Origin: Cryptomeria japonica
Lineage: Eukaryota > Streptophyta > Pinopsida > Cupressales > Cupressaceae
Direction of reading: 5' to 3'
Length of the DNA stretch: 64,000 bases
NCBI RefSeq assembly: GCF_030272615.1
Contig: NC_081405.1
Span: forward strand, 152,564,113 to 152,628,112
Numbering within the stretch: the first letter of the stretch is position 1; every line of letters starts with the position of its first letter. This document shows positions 46,746 to 58,127 of this stretch, piece by piece. Both the position numbers and the translations under genes were made by a program. The notes below the pieces were generated by a model. That model was not told the origin of the DNA. It worked only from the letters and a program-made list of their open reading frames with translations, and searched no databases.

Positions 46746-47946
46746 GTAGACACCTAAAAATGTCTCATTGATCATGTACTAATTATTTGTCCAAATGATT
46801 AAATAATTCTTTAATTCTTTAATTAATTTAATTAACCTTATTCTTCTAAATTCATATTTGTCCATCATCATCTAACTAATTATTTTATTTCTATTTCTAA
46901 TCAATTAATCATTTAAACCTTTTTCTAAATATTAATTAAATATCAATTATTTAATTAATTGTGATTTAATTCCTTTAATTTAAATAATCTTTATTATTTA
47001 ATTAAATTCAATTTCTAAATAATTAAATAGTTTCTTTAAATTATTTAATTAACTAATTAATTCTTCAAATTCTAATTCCCAATCCCCAAATTCTAATTTC
47101 ATTTAATTTCATTAATTCTTCTAATTCAATTGAAATTCAAATTCATATTCTTCTAATTTCTTCTAAATTCATCTAATTTCAAATAGATGTGCATGATTTC
47201 AAAAATCAAATTGAAAATCAAAGTCAAAGTTCTAAATATATTCAAATAACAAATTGAATTTAAATAAATTCAATATTTGAATTAAATCTCATGCAAAGAT
47301 TAAATTGAAAATCAAAGTGAAAGTGAAAGCACATGCTAAATTAATTAATTATTGAAATCGATTTTCTTTTCAATCTCTATTTCTATCTTCCACTTTGCTT
47401 TTTTCTAAAAATCTTTCAATGAGTTAACTATTCCATCTAGTTTAATTAATTAATTCAATTAATTGATTAATTGCATCATTCTTTAATTCTCCTCCAATCA
47501 TTCTTTTTCATCTTTTCATCAGCTTTTTTCTCAATCAGTTAACTCATTTATCTAATGAATCCAAATCAACAGTTCAACTATCAATCAACATGTGAGCTCA
47601 CCTGAGTTCCACCTCTTGATCATTTTGTTCCACCTCTCAAACAATTATCTCCAAAAATCTATATATCCAACATTCAATCTCCATTTTCAACAATCACGAA
47701 CTTTGAATCTTTGTGTCAATTGTAGGTTGCTAGTGCGATATCTAAGAGTCATCACACCACAAAGAAGAGAAGAACAATGGAAGCCATATGCGATCATGGG
47801 ATAGGGAGTCTTAATTGATATTTTTACATCCTTATTGCTTTGATTGTGTTATTATATTGATGTTGTTTGAATTCTTTAGTGAGAATAGGGATTCGTGATT
47901 TCCTTATTATTTCTAGTTAAGCAATGATGATTTTAAGCATACAACA
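46746..47946 (+). repeat. Gyp-D 5' LTR
   Basis: The LTR starts TGTAGACACCTAAAAATG and ends ACAACA, just before the primer-like TTTTGGTGAACCTG. It is very rich in AATTAATTAATT-type tracts. A matching 3' LTR is not in the window. The start resembles the antisense LTRs ending at 43199 and 51961. Confidence 0.65.
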
Positions 47947-47968
47947 TTTTGGTGAACCTGATGTGAAC
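47947..47968 (+). other. Gyp-D candidate primer binding site
   Basis: TTTTGGTGAACCTGATGTG follows the LTR end directly and matches the type seen after 14434 and 1164. Confidence 0.5.
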
Positions 47969-48898
47969 AACAACTAATTAACCCTCTGTGTTTCTTGTGT
48001 GATTTTGCAGGATCGTATGAATTTTCAGATTTTTTGTAGGTTTTGTATGGATTTCAAAGGTGGATTTAAACATCACGCATTCGTATAGAAATCATCACAC
48101 AATCGTATAAATAACTATACACATTCATGCAAAACCCATCATGCATTCACCTAAACAACATTACACATTCATTATTCATATTTAGGCATTCTATTTTTTT
48201 TCGTTTTTCTGATTTTTATTCTCTATCCTGTCTAAATTTTGCATTAAATTATGTAAATATAAAGATGTTTTATCCTTATATGATTCTTTCAATATAATAT
48301 CTAATGGCACATAAGGTAAAGTTTAAGATTTTAGATGCTCAAAGAACAATAGAACAAAGGAGACAGGCCAAAAATTACCAGTGAATCCTAAAGGTAGAAA
48401 AGAGAATACAAGACCTAGAGGACCAACAAGCTATTGACAAATACAACAACCTTGTCCTATCATACACAATGAAATATGACTTGATTACTATAGAATGGTT
48501 GATGAGAGATCTGACTAGGGCCTCATAGTCTGTTTTGCAGGTTTCTGGTGAAGTTTAAGCTTTTGGTAGGGTTTTTTAATTTTCTGTTTATCTGTCGTGC
48601 ATTTGTCCTATTAGGTTTACACATTCGCCTTGTCAATTTCATGCATTCATCCAATCATCATTATGCAATTGTCTAGATATCATTACACATTCGTTCAGAT
48701 AGTATCATACATTCATTTGATAGATAGTTTAACTTTCTATTTTCTGGTTTTTTGTGTGTTTTTCAGGTTACTGATTCCCTATTTACATCATGTGGTGAAA
48801 TTAAAAAGAAGGCTAGATCATCCCAGATTATTTAAATAGAAACCACTAACAATTTGATTGCAGGATCCTTTAGGGTTAACTCACTTTTGGATTTTGAG
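47969..48898 (+). other. Gyp-D leader with short frame
   Basis: This holds CATTCGT-type repeated words (48060-48180 and 48600-48720) and, at about 48305-48540, a short frame of about 75 codons rich in Lys/Gln/Arg (MAHKVKFKILDAQ), interrupted by one TGA. The latter may encode a small gag-preceding peptide. No clear function. Confidence 0.35.
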
Positions 48899-49170
48899 TT
48901 TAAAATTGATGTGCATGATCTCACACTTCATCTTGGTGCTTAAAATAAATCTTAGGATTAAAATTGACATACATGATCTCATACTTCATCTTGGTGCTTA
49001 AAATAAATCTTGGGATTAAAATTGACATGTAGGATATCACTCTTCATCTTGGTGCTTAAAATAAATCTTGTGATTAAAATTGACATGCATGATCTCACAC
49101 TTCATCTTGGTGCTTGAAATAAATCTTGGGATTAAAATTGACATGCTTGATCTCACACTTCATGTGTTTA
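48899..49170 (+). repeat. 58-bp tandem repeat in the Gyp-D leader
   Basis: The unit (ATTAAAATTGACATGCATGA..CTTCATCTTGGTGCTTAAAATAAATCTT) starts at equal 58-base steps; the core CTTCATCTTGG occurs at 48926, 48984, 49042 and 49100, and a partial fifth at 49158. It lies in non-coding leader DNA. Confidence 0.85.
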
Positions 49171-50932
49171 AAATAGACATGCACATGTGTATCTCACACC
49201 TTAGTTTGGACTTAAAAATTGATGTGAATCTGGCTTATGAATAGAATAAATCACACATTGTGATATTTAAGGGAAAAATATTTTTTTGTGTCTTGGGTGG
49301 ACCTATTGTTGCATTAAGTACCTTTCCACCCACCTTCGGGGTCTTGGGAGAGAGAGAAAGGTGATAATGACACCCACTTTTTCTTTTTTAGAAGTGAGGG
49401 GTATCTTTGACTAGGGATTTCATCACCCCATAGAGGCACTTTGAATTGGGATGCATTGGGGACATCATCTCTCCAAGCGTACTCTTGAGCGGGTTTTTCG
49501 AGCCGCTATATAAACATACTGATCAGGCGGCTAGAGTGTTGATTGAATTGGATGTATGTGGGGGCCTTCCCTGCATTGATAAGCTTAACTAAAGCCTTAA
49601 GTGGCTTGCTCTAAGATTCCGTCGTTGGATCGATACCCCTCAAATTTTACAATAAGAACCAACTTAGTAGTCCAAATCCCACATTCATTGATTTCAGGAG
49701 TGTGGATAGTACCCCATAAATACCCTTCATGTACCTTGCATTATGAGACATAAATCCCTCAGTGATAAGATCTCTAGATCTTTGGGGTAAGAGAGACTGG
49801 CATGCCTAAGAAGTGTGTGTCGTGGAGTGGAGCTAGTGCTGCCAGACTCTCTAGCTGTTCATCTTGTTTTGGTATTTTGTAAGGGCCTCTTTGAATGGTT
49901 TCCAATATCCAGTCTAAGATTGTCTTTTGTATTTTTGTATGTACCATTGTGCTATACTCATCTTCAGACAATATTCTCATAATTGAAAGGAAAAATACTT
50001 GTTCTACAAACAAAGTTATTTGAAACAAAGTCTATCTTGAAACATCAGACAATCCAACAAAGTCCAAAATTTTACATACTTGTGACCATAGGTTTTCTTG
50101 GAGTCCTCAGGGTTGCATAGTCCTCATTATCATCCTCATTATAGTCCGCATTTACATTCTTACTTTGCATAAGTCCTTGCATAGCCTCATCATCATCCTC
50201 ATAAAGTTCCCATATACGTTGTCGTAATCTTCACATAAGTCCTTGTGTAAGTTTTACATAGTTCTTAGAAGGTCATTATTTGTGTCCCATTAGCATCCTA
50301 GTCCATTCTAGTGTCATCACAATCTTCATTTTAGTCCTTGTTTAGGCTCCATATACTTCTATCTTAGTCCGTCATCATTTGCATAATCATCCTAGAAATT
50401 CATAGCATGTGTCCTAATGGGTCTACCAAGTGATGGTTTTCTCCCCTTTGAGCAACCTAATCTGGTGCCAAATGATGGTCAATGAGAAATCATTGACAAC
50501 TTAGATAAATTGGCTTGGAAATTAAAGACAAGTGTACCTCATTATATAGGAGTCGGGATTGAACTAGATAGAGAGTATAAGATTTCCCGCAGAATTGATA
50601 GAGAAATTGTAGTAGAACTCCTTAGAAAAGAACTTGAGAAAATTGCATTACAAAAATCTCAACAAAGTACTCAACAAGTTTGGCATCCTAATCCCCAATT
50701 GAGAGTTAGGTCTAGTTTTGCATACCTCACATTTTGGTCTAGAGTCTTGTGTTCATACACAACGTCCATCATCATCTCGCATTAGATCTTAGTGTCCTCA
50801 TATATTGGTCTTAAATGCTCATCACAAGGTCACAAAAGGCAAAGAGTAAAATGGATCCAAATAACAACCTGTCGATTAACCCTACTTGAAACATGGGTAT
50901 ATTAAATAGTCAAAACCCTATGGCATGCCAAC
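49171..50932 (+). other. Rest of the Gyp-D leader and start of gag
   Basis: There are no domain motifs up to about 50470. An open frame at 50510-50785 (MAWKLKTSVPHYIGVG) is helical and probably the N-terminal part of gag or a pre-gag protein. It then degrades before the solo LTR at 50933. Confidence 0.35.
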
Positions 50933-51961
50933 TATCATAATCTGTGAAGTGTACCTGTACCTGCAACCACAATGCACTCAATAAATCATTACAAGCAATG
51001 GTTAGTAAATTGAAACAATGAAAGACAAAACCATAGCTAATCAACTTATTGCCTCCTAGTAAATGCGAGTATGAAAAATGCTCTCAGATCTGATTATGCA
51101 TACTCCAGTGACTTGACTACACTTAGATGGATGATTTGAATGATAAAAATGCATGATCTAGAAAGAATAGCATGATTAAGCTATATGAGTTTAATGATTG
51201 ATCTAGAAAATGAACTAAGATTAAGATGCAATTAAGCTAAAATTGAGCATGATAACATTGCTAAGAATGATAAACTAAAAGCTAGATGCCTATAGTAACA
51301 ATGCTTGAATGAAAATGATATGCAAAAAACATATGAAATTGGGACCCTTTGTGTTCCAAGATGAGGTCTATTTATAGGATTTTCCAAGGCTAGGGGTGAT
51401 GTGGCAAGAATCAACGGTCAAGATTGATCTGAAGATATCAATGGTTAAATTGGAGGAGGATGGTAAAGGGGGTTGGATTAAAGGGAACATCTGTCATCTC
51501 TATGGTGACAAGTGTCAAGAGCCTTCGAGAAGAGAGTGTATGAAAGGGAACACTTAGTAACAAGTGTCACAAGGTTCTAGAAGATGTTGGATGAAAGGGG
51601 ACATGTGGGTAGGTAGAATGGGTTAGGTTTAGGAGTGGTAGAAGTTAGGAGAATTTGAATTTAAAAATTCAAATAATAGGAAAAGGATAATTAATCTCAA
51701 CAACTCATGATTGATTTGTTTTAATAAATTAGGATTAGAAAGAATGATTTTGGATGGAGGGAATTAATTAATTTGAATTAATTAATCAAAGGGGATTATT
51801 GGAATGAACCTATTAAATAAATCCTTAGATTTATTAATAAGTTGATGAAAAGGGGGGATTTAATCAAATTGCTCAGTGAATTTAATTACATTGGGAAGGG
51901 GGATTAATTAAATAATTGCTTATTTAATTAATTATCTTCAGACCATTTTTAGGTGTATACA
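50933..51961 (-). mobile_element. Solo LTR in Gyp-D gag region (antisense)
   Basis: The minus strand starts TGTATACACCTAAAAATGG at 51961 and runs to 50933. CCAAC flanks both ends (50928-50932 and 51962-51966), a 5-bp duplication. The left end reads TA instead of the usual TG, probably one G-to-A change. It contains no internal coding and matches the LTR family at 43199 and 46746. Length 1029 bases. Confidence 0.7.
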
Positions 51962-53234
51962 CCAACAATACAAGAACTACAGTAAAACTTAACACCTGAA
52001 TAAATTGAGTCAGCTCAATAGGACCCACACATTCTTATGATTCTAAATGCCCTTATAAACAATGACATAGATCGATATCTTTCTTTGTTATTACAAAATG
52101 GTGCCAAGTTACCTCAAGGTTTTGATGTCACAATGATCTTACCACTAAGAATTACCTTAGGTCAAAATAGCAGTCAAGTAACAAATATAACACAAACACA
52201 AGGTATGACTTCAAGTTCCTGCCAAAATGCATCAACATCATCAACTCAAGAAAATTTGGTGTCAAACACAAGTTCTCAAGAAAGTGCATCATACTCAACT
52301 ATGAATGTGAGTGCACAAATGCAGGTTACTATAACTTCTCAAACCACACTAGTATTATCAAGTGCTTTGGCACCAGCTCAAACACAAGCCTCACATGTTT
52401 CTCATATGACAAGTGTGACTCAACCTCCAGTTTCGTACTCAATACATTCTACATACAGTCATTAGAACATAAACCGAGGTTCCGCTAATACAATGAGTGC
52501 AACCCAACCAAACATGGGTTCAAAATTTGCTTATTTTACAATACCTAGCAGAAGCCACAACATGCAAAACTATAGTTATGGTACATTTCAACAAGTGCGA
52601 CTCAACCTTCGGTTTTGTACTCAATAGGTTCTCCATACAGTCATCAGAACATAAACTGAGGTTCCGCTAATACAATGAGTGCAACCTAGCCAAACATGGG
52701 TTCATAATTTGCTTATTTTACAATACCTAGTGGAAGCCACAACATGCAAAACTACAGTTATGGTACATTTCAACAACCTCCTATTTATACTACCACAAAT
52801 CCATTTGTGGGAAACATACATGCGCAAAATGCACCATTGACTCAAAGAATTTTTTTAACTAAACAAGTGCAAAATCTACAACAATAGGTGACAAGTATGC
52901 AAACTGGTAATGACAAAAAGAGTTATACAATGCAGGACTTACCTCCTTATCCCTTTGATCATACAATATACATTCCTTCTTTCCCTCCACATTTTGAAAC
53001 ATTGAAATTTGACAAATAACGAGGGAAAGGTGATCTTAGAGATCACATCAGAGAATTTTCCACTGCATGTATAGAGGTTGCACAAGAGGACACCTATCTA
53101 ATGAGATTATTTCCAAAAAGTCTCAGAGGTCTTGCTTTTGAATGTTTTTCACACCTCCCACCGACGATCACATCATGGGGTGAACTAGTTGAACAATTCA
53201 TTGCAAATTTCTCACGTAACATTGATACCCTAGT
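51962..53234 (+). pseudogene. Gyp-D gag, first part
   Basis: The frame at 52037-52465 reads LINNDIDRYLSLLLQNGAKLPQGF and a Thr/Ser/Gln-rich segment. After a 182-base tandem duplication (52411-52774) the frame shifts, and a capsid-like block continues with PPHFETLKFDK, GKGDLRDHIREFSTAC and LFPKSLRGLAFECF, ending NIDTLV at the solo LTR. A TAA lies in the capsid block. This is gypsy gag; the frame continues after 54434. Confidence 0.6.
52411..52774 (+). repeat. 182-bp tandem duplication in Gyp-D gag
   Basis: 52411-52592 and 52593-52774 share GTGNGACTCAACC, CATACAGTCAT and AAACATGGGTTCA in order, with about ten differences. As 182 is not a multiple of three, the duplication itself shifts the gag frame. 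Confidence 0.8.
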
Positions 53235-54428
53235 TGTTAGGTCCAACTAGGAAAGCTAATGTACTGAGAGGGGAGGGGTGAATTAGTACTTCAAAACTTT
53301 TCTTCAATAATAACTTTACTGATAAACATAAATTGAATACTATAGATCTCATGATATATAATGCTAAAACATAATAACAAAAATAACATTCATACACATT
53401 TCACTCCATAACACAAATATTTTGGTTACGCAGAAACTCTTGGTTAGAGAGAAAAACTGCAGTGGGGATGGCACCCACAATTTCACTACTACAATAATAA
53501 AGGTTGCTCGATTAGAGCTACATGTTTAGCTATTTTTGATAGCTTACCCTGTTAGGAGTATCAAGATCTTTAGATCTACGTTGCTAAAGGGTTTTACAAC
53601 ACTTATACAAAATGCTGCACCTGATTAAAGGCTTTACAATTTATAGACTTTGTTAGAGTCTTTTACCCTGTTAAAGGTTTCTATTACAACTCAAATGATT
53701 CAATAAAATCTTAACAAAATATCTGCAACTTTACATCTGAAATGTTATAGCAGACTCTATGTGCTCAATATGACATTACCTTGCTCATAGCATACCTCGG
53801 TAATTGATAAATCAACTTGGTAAACCCTTTTGTTTACTCTGTCCCATAAACTATTCTTTGAAGACTTTCTCGGTGACCTTTGAATAACTCTGTCATTCTT
53901 AGCAGTCACAACACATTGTCTCTCCTCCTCTGATTTTCCCTTTTAACTCCTTTTATCACACGTCTCTCTTCCGATTCTGAAATCACTTTGTATAAATAGA
54001 TCTCTGGGACAATGATCTGTTCATGCTTCTATCTTACAAACAAGATTCATCGAATGAATAAACATACAAATTATTTCATTGGATAAACTTCCTCAAAATC
54101 ATACAAAATCTTGAAGTGCAATTCCCTATGTGATAATGGTTAGATCTTCTTGAGTTTTGTAACACGTTTCATATATGTGTCTAGGTTCATTGAATCTGGT
54201 AACACATTTCTACTCGGTTCATATTACTCGGTATTCCTTCTTTGTTGCTCGGTAGACATAGAACGTTACTTGGTAGATAGCTCGGTGTATACTTAACTCT
54301 GTGACTCCTTTCTTTTGTAACCGACTGCATTAGTGCTTGCTGACTAAATCTTTCGGTAGTGTTAACCAACTAGAGTATATAGGATGACTTTGGACATAAA
54401 ACTAATGACAACTTAATAAGTAATAACA
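53235..54428 (-). mobile_element. Solo copia-type LTR in Gyp-D gag
   Basis: A block of 1194 bases starting TGTTAGGTCC and ending ACA, with the duplication CTAGT at 53230-53234 and 54429-54433. The + strand has GAGGGGAGGGGTGAATTAG near the left end, the complement of the CACCCC..CTC signature of copia-1/2 LTRs, so it is a minus-strand LTR of that group. The two copies of CTAGT keep the gag frame in phase when one is removed. Confidence 0.8.
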
Positions 54429-54433
54429 CTAGT

Positions 54434-55140
54434 TACATTGATGGATTTATGTGCTGCAAAACAAAATGAGAATAAAACATTCACATCCTTCTTACAAGGA
54501 TGGAGGTCTCTCTACCGAAGATGCAAGACTAATATTCTTGAAATTGAGAAAGTTGACATGTTTTCAGAGAACTTAATTCCAAAGATTAATTACCTGATAC
54601 AAATGCAATGTTTGACCTCATTCAAACAAATCATTGAAAAGGCTTTAAAATGTGAGAAAAGGACTTGTAGAACAAGGTATCATAAAATATGGAGCTTCTA
54701 CAAATAACACAAACAATAATAAATCCAAGTTCTGGTCAAGAAACAAGAATCTAACTAATGACAGTGTTGTAGAGACCCGTACAGTAAACATAGCTCAATC
54801 GATTGTATCTTTACAAGGACCAATTCAATCATCCAGTTAGAATAAAAGTTTGTATATAGAAAATAACACAATGCCAACAAATACAAACTCTTCACAAGCT
54901 ACAAACACAAGATTCCCAAGAATGAATGCTCCAAGAAGGAACTACACACCACTGGGTGATCCCATTGAATCAACATTAAAAAGATTAATACAGACCAATG
55001 CGATCACTTTGCTAGAGATTAGAGTGTATGAACCAGGTCCTTTCAAACAAACATGGTGGAATGATAACAATTTATATAGCTATCATCATACAAAAGGTCA
55101 TAAGTTTGCAAGTTTCTATAAGTTGAAGAACCTAATTTAG
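54434..55140 (+). pseudogene. Gyp-D gag, second part
   Basis: Gag resumes as TLMDLCAAKQNENKTFTSFLQGWRSL, then FSENLIPKINYLIQMQC and KQIIEKALKCE. A one-base shift near 54653 leads to KGLVEQGIIKYGAS. At 55063-55110 the sequence YSYHHTKGHKFASF sits where other elements have CX2HX4HX4C, but both Cys are gone. TAG stops at 54838 and 55138 lie at Gln-like positions. Inactive gag. Confidence 0.6.
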
Positions 55141-56300
55141 GATTTGATAGATCAAGGTGATATCATAGTTGACACCAACAAAACTTCGGCAAACACAAAT
55201 CACACCATCTTTACAGACCCTTTTGTCAAACATGAAAAGGGTAAGGCATCAACATCAGGAGCACAAGACAACACTGCTAACTATACAAAGGTCTCATATG
55301 AATATACCATTCATATTATTGGCTCAGGAGATGCAGTAAATGTTGATCCAAAAGAAGAACTTAATGATGATGAGTAAAGTCAATGGACCAATAACTATGA
55401 TAACCAAGTTTGCATGATGTCAGAAGCACCAAGGTATGATAAAGATGTGAATCTCTATCTCATGGACTGAGGTTAGGTAGAATGACTTTATTCAAGATGG
55501 TTTGAAGGTGAGATTATAGCAAAAATCATGGATGTCAGAATTTCACATGATAATTATAAGATGGGATATGAAATAAACCTTGATAATACAATATATGTTG
55601 AAGAAATATCCCTCACAAGAGATAATACAGTAGCTACTATCACAACAAATCCAAGAGACAGAGACTATTTTGTCATCACGCATAGATCAAAAGTGACCTT
55701 ACAAGGTGTGCCATCAAATCAGTCACTGATAATAGGTAACTATAATGTGGTTAAGAAACTGAAGAAAACCCCAACATAGATATCCCTTTTTGAGCTATTG
55801 TGTATATCACTAAATCATAGAGCTATCCTAGATAAAGCACTTCAAGACTCAGTGGTTTCTAGGGATATAGATGAAAATACTTTCCAATCCATGGTAGGGA
55901 ATCTGGCCACTTCTACCTATATTGCTTTCACAGAACAGGATGTTCCTAATGATAGACCTTTTCAAAATGATCCACTACTTCTAGAGGCTTATATACATAA
56001 GAAGAGAGTCAAAAGAGTACTCATAGATGGAGGATCTAGTCTCAACATCTTTATTCTAAATTTGGTCAAGGCATTGGGCTATTCTGAACTTCACATTGAT
56101 CCCACAAAAATAATAAACATCAAGGCATATGATGATGAAGAACACCCTTCAAATGGTGTGGTTACACTACTAGTACAATTAGAACCTATCACAACAGAGA
56201 TTACCTTTTAAGTCTTGGATAGAGATTTGGGGTATAACATGCTCTTAGGCCGCCCATGGATCCATGCCATGTAGGCTGTACCTTCGACATTCCCCAATGT
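55141..56300 (+). pseudogene. Gyp-D aspartic protease
   Basis: A helical, Asp-rich linker precedes the protease. At about 55990-56060 the frame reads HKKRVKRVLIDGGSSLNIF, with D-G-G at the active site. LGYNMLLGRPWIHAM (about 56225-56275), a TAG, then AVPST give the C-terminal loop. A frameshift near 56290 leads to PQCVKFPYKGIKITIH. It would mature the gag and pol proteins. Several stops between 55375 and 56213 (TAA, TAG, TGA) mark it as dead. Confidence 0.7.
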
Positions 56301-56770
56301 GTTAAATTTCCATACAAAGGCATTAAAATCACCATCCATCGTGATCCGAACCCATTTCAACATTGTCATCACTTAATGGCAAGTATGGATAACCAAGTCC
56401 CTATTAATCAAGCAACCCCACTTACTACACAAATGGACTCATTGACAATCACAAAAACATAGAAAGATACACCTACGACACCTTCTTTACAGATTAAGAA
56501 TGTCATTTGTGGGGAATATTCCATATCAAGTACGTCAAATGTTAGACACTTATCTCTTTCTCCTAGATCTTTTGGGAAACCTTAGAATACTGTGATGAAA
56601 CAAGATAACGAAAAAGAGATAGTCAAGTACTCAGATTCATGGTCATTTATTAGATGGGGAGACCTGTGGGAAGAATTCTTAGATGAAGATGTTAATCAAT
56701 GATTATATAAAGAAGAATATGACATGACAATACCCAGGTTACCTTTAGATTAGTACGACAATAGTCTCAA

Positions 56771-56889
56771 AATGCTACAAAAATATGGGTATGATGGTGC
56801 CACAGGCTTGGGACTATAGAAATGAGGAAGATTCAAACTTGTTTTACCTTAGGAAAACCCAAAGAATCAAGGGTTAGGATATAAATATG
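56771..56889 (+). pseudogene. G-patch-like segment of Gyp-D
   Basis: MLQKYGYDGATGLGLQ is followed by a second Gly-rich repeat and QGLGYKYV. This fits the G-patch pattern of GY..G.GLG spaced before a second GLGY. G-patch domains bind RNA or helicases and occur next to protease in some retroelements. Two stops and a TGA lie within, so it is decayed. Confidence 0.55.
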
Positions 56890-56930
56890 TCACAAAGATA
56901 ATAGAGGCAAGACAACAAACACTTGGCATA

Positions 56931-57797
56931 TTGAACAAACCTAGACTACCATCAGAGTATATACCTCAAAATCAGTTATCAACGCGCATATTTCCTCCTT
57001 CATCTCATAGAAGTGAGAAAGCAACAACATATCCTAGTATGGATTTGGATGGTGAAGATATCAGGCATCTTCTACAAGAAACTAATGTGGCATCATCTAA
57101 CAATATAGTACCTAAAAGATCTTCACAAGAAAATGTGGTAACACAAACTGGCTTAGCACTTGCAGATGAGCCTAATACATGGATTCTGTCAATGCTTTTA
57201 CCAAGGGAAACAAACCTAGTTCTACCAAATGAGTTAGATGAAGAAAGGCTAGAATGTCTTATACCAGGCTTAAGGGGAGTCCACACCACACAAAGGAGAT
57301 CTACAAGTCAGGAACAACAAGAACAACATGAGATAAGTGACACAACATCAAACATTGGAACATATATAGAAAGTGTAATAGATTCTCACAAATATGAATT
57401 TCTATCTATCCACGATAGTATCCCATAAGCAATAGACATGGCTTATGAAAAACAACCACTCATTAATGATGACATTTTTTACGAGGATATACCAGTTCAT
57501 CCAAGATCAGTAAAACATGTCCAGGATAACTAGGTGTGCATGATGTCAGAGGCTTCTTTAGTAGAGGAAAGCAATAATTTACCCCTTGTACATTCACATT
57601 TAGTTGACTGGGGGCAAGAAGATTCACCAAGTTTGGACTGGTTTGAGAATGATGAAGCTATCGCAAAATTCCTTGGTGTTAGAGAAGGGTTTCCCCATGG
57701 TGATCATAAGGCAGGGTTTGCTATAGACTTGGATAGAACAACATACTTTGGAGAGGTGAGTTCCTCAATGTTAGAAGATGCAAATGATGGTGATAAT
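56931..57797 (+). pseudogene. Gyp-D pol region before RT, first part
   Basis: One frame from about 56300 runs to 57797 without an indel, with TAG, TAA and TGA stops. The long open pieces 56931-57428 and 57534-57797 are Glu/Ser/Asp-rich, with LGIPGLRGVHT-type link and WFENDEAIAKFLGVREG. They do not match a catalytic domain. The frame is cut by copia-H and resumes at 63808. Confidence 0.5.
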
Positions 57798-58115
57798 TGT
57801 TAGAGTAAAGTAATTAATTAACTTTGCTCTCCTCTTAAGATTTCCCTTTATGCACATATTAGTCATTTAATAATTAATATTTAATTATTAAATGCTCACA
57901 CCTTAGGGTTAGGTTTTCCTTTTGGTGTTGATCTCCTTTATAAGGATTGATCTCTTGTATTATTCATATTCTTGATTCATTTTTCTCTGATAATACATCT
58001 TTTCTCTTTGTCAGAGCCAAAACCCTTGTATTCGTTCTCTCTCTTTCTCTGTGACAGGTTTCTTGCATGCAGGTTTCTTTTGGGTTCTGTGGATTTGTAT
58101 TTCTCAAATCCTACA
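57798..58115 (+). repeat. Copia-H 5' LTR
   Basis: It starts TGTTAGAGTAAAG and ends CCTACA, 318 bases. The stretch CTCCTTTATAAGG near 57933-57945 is the likely TATA region. Confidence 0.95.
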
Positions 58116-58127
58116 TGGTATCAGAGC
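58116..58127 (+). other. Copia-H primer binding site
   Basis: TGGTATCAGAGC directly follows the LTR, complementary to the initiator-Met tRNA 3' end. Confidence 0.95.

Noticed and set aside
48899-49170. CRISPR-like array
   Set aside because: The 58-base units are contiguous with no spacers, and the setting is a plant retroelement leader.
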